DNA of 7,007 bases from Actinomycetota bacterium. Lineage in GTDB: Bacteria > Actinomycetota > Acidimicrobiia > Acidimicrobiales > Ilumatobacteraceae. The translations under genes were made by a program, and so were the position numbers. Each line of letters begins with the position of its first letter. Position 1 is the stretch's first letter. The stretch is taken from positions 1-7,007 of the forward strand of contig SYDZ01000101.1 of the NCBI GenBank assembly GCA_005801025.1. Reading direction: 5' to 3'. Shown here in pieces: positions 5,970 to 7,007 of this stretch. The notes beneath the pieces were generated by a model that did no database searches, was not told the origin of the DNA, and was given only the letters and a program-made list of their open reading frames with translations.

Positions 5970-6031
5970 CCGAACTGATCTGCTCTCACTCACTGTCGAC
6001 CTCATTTGCCCTTTCCCTACCCGCCGAGCGT

Positions 6032-7007
6032 TTAATTGGCGCTCAGACGCCGAAAGATTTCTATTTCTTGCGCGTCATAGGCAGTGCCATCAGGGTGCAG
6101 AAGTTCATGAAACCAAGGCTCGTCGTTATTGACTTGTGTGGTCCACGAGCGCCACGGAAACCTTGTCTGAGTTCTTCCATCAACCAATCCCCAGTTGATC
6201 GCCCCAACTCCCGCTTCTTTAAAGACTGACAAGAGATCAACTGTTGAACCAGCAGAGCGGGCCAACCATTCGCTGCATAACAGTGGACGGCCGTGAGTCT
6301 TTAAAGCATCAATCACAGCCATCAGTTTTTCGCGAGGCTCATAACAGTGAAATGAAATGATGTCACTTTGATCAACGATGAGTTGATTGAGTGAGTTCAT
6401 GGCCATTTGGCCATCCTTATCGTATTCCCACACCCCAACGGTCAGCGGCTGGGTAACACCAACTTCGCGGGCCCAACCAAACACCGTTGAGACAAGTTCC
6501 GTGGCCGTGGCGATCTTTTCATCACGTGATCCGAGTTTCAGAGTCACCACATCAACTTGATCAGGCTCATTAAAGAGGTCCCAGGCGATCACGCGCTCAT
6601 CATCTTTGAAAAATGAAAGCACTTCCAAAACATAGCTTCGCAACTCAGACCATCGCGAGCGATCATAGAAAATGTCTGAACCTGGACTTTGAACCCACAT
6701 TGAGTTATGCAGAAAAGGTTTTGGCTCGGGTTGCTTACCTAACTGTGGCTTTGGATTCCACACGCCATCAAAGAGAACTGGGATGACTCCAATGCCTTTT
6801 GAGGCGGCCACTGAAAAGACTTTCTCGATTCGCCCCAGAAAATCTCTTGGTTCTTCAGCAAATAACAAATCGTGGAGATAAATCCGAACAGTATTCATTC
6901 CGATGTCGGCAGCCCATGTGAGTTCTCGTTCAATTGTGCTGATATCAAAAGTTTCGGCCTGCCACATTTCAAGCTGGTTGCCCGCAGTGGATGGGGAGAA
7001 ATTACAA
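6032..7007 (-). CDS. Glycoside-hydrolase-like TIM-barrel protein (GH5-like, N-terminus outside window)
   Basis: A (beta/alpha)8 glycosidase-type protein of clan GH-A. The frame stays open from the ATG at 6967 to the right edge, and the extra codons (NFSPSTAGNQLE before MWQAETFD) fit the conserved N-terminal motif of this family, so the ATG is internal and the gene is cut by the window. Numbering from that Met, the barrel begins with ADIGMNTVRIYLHD (20-33). WDLFNEP carries the predicted acid/base Glu134 at the end of strand 4, HCYEP (207-211) follows, and LLCSEW carries the predicted nucleophile Glu233. INWGLVDGRTQTRFPW (257-272) is the usual late substrate-site loop. Such proteins are often labelled cellulase or 1,4-beta-xylanase; the sugar specificity cannot be read here. 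Whether it has a signal peptide is unknown. It lies 77 bases upstream of the GDPD gene on the same strand. Confidence 0.88.
   Translation of the reverse strand, partial: CNFSPSTAGNQLEMWQAETFDISTIERELTWAADIGMNTVRIYLHDLLFAEEPRDFLGRIEKVFSVAASKGIGVIPVLFDGVWNPKPQLGKQPEPKPFLHNSMWVQSPGSDIFYDRSRWSELRSYVLEVLSFFKDDERVIAWDLFNEPDQVDVVTLKLGSRDEKIATATELVSTVFGWAREVGVTQPLTVGVWEYDKDGQMAMNSLNQLIVDQSDIISFHCYEPREKLMAVIDALKTHGRPLLCSEWLARSAGSTVDLLSVFKEAGVGAINWGLVDGRTQTRFPWRSWTTQVNNDEPWFHELLHPDGTAYDAQEIEIFRRLSAN

Noticed and set aside
6026..6044. GAGCG / CGCTC hairpin around the stop of the glycosidase gene
   Set aside because: A 5-bp stem with a 9-base loop, overlapping the coding end and without a U-run.

Overview
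The window looks like ordinary chromosomal DNA of a bacterium, most likely an actinobacterium (Actinomycetota) of medium GC. Three things point that way: the suf gene order C-S-U with a SufU-type scaffold, a metallo-beta-lactamase protein that closely resembles mycobacterial Rv2407, and several genes that appear to be transcribed without a leader. The genus cannot be read from the sequence. I see no RNA gene, mobile element, CRISPR array or integration scar.

Left part (1-2322, + strand): the 3' end of a suf iron-sulfur cluster operon. It holds sufC (cut by the window edge inside the Walker A motif), sufS (cysteine desulfurase) and sufU (sulfur acceptor/scaffold). sufC and sufS overlap by one base and sufU follows after 17 bases with a clear Shine-Dalgarno, so the three are cotranscribed. 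SufS takes sulfur from cysteine, SufU accepts it, and SufC powers the SufBCD scaffold; sufB and sufD are expected to the left.

Middle part (2323-4095, + strand): an MBL-fold hydrolase of the type often annotated as ribonuclease Z, then a membrane di-iron desaturase/hydroxylase with three histidine boxes. Each seems to have its own -10 box, and a perfect 8-bp dyad lies just upstream of the MBL gene.

Right part (4115-7007, - strand): a small secreted protein of unknown function with a possible Cys/His hydrolase core, a lipoprotein glycerophosphodiester phosphodiesterase, and a glycoside-hydrolase-like TIM-barrel protein whose N-terminus lies beyond the right edge. These are plausibly cell-envelope and nutrient-scavenging functions, but nothing shows that they act together.

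The most coherent non-coding signal is that four genes (MBL hydrolase, desaturase, secreted protein, phosphodiesterase) have a -10-like hexamer at exactly -12 to -7 from the start codon and no Shine-Dalgarno, which suggests leaderless mRNAs. I found no convincing new multi-gene system.
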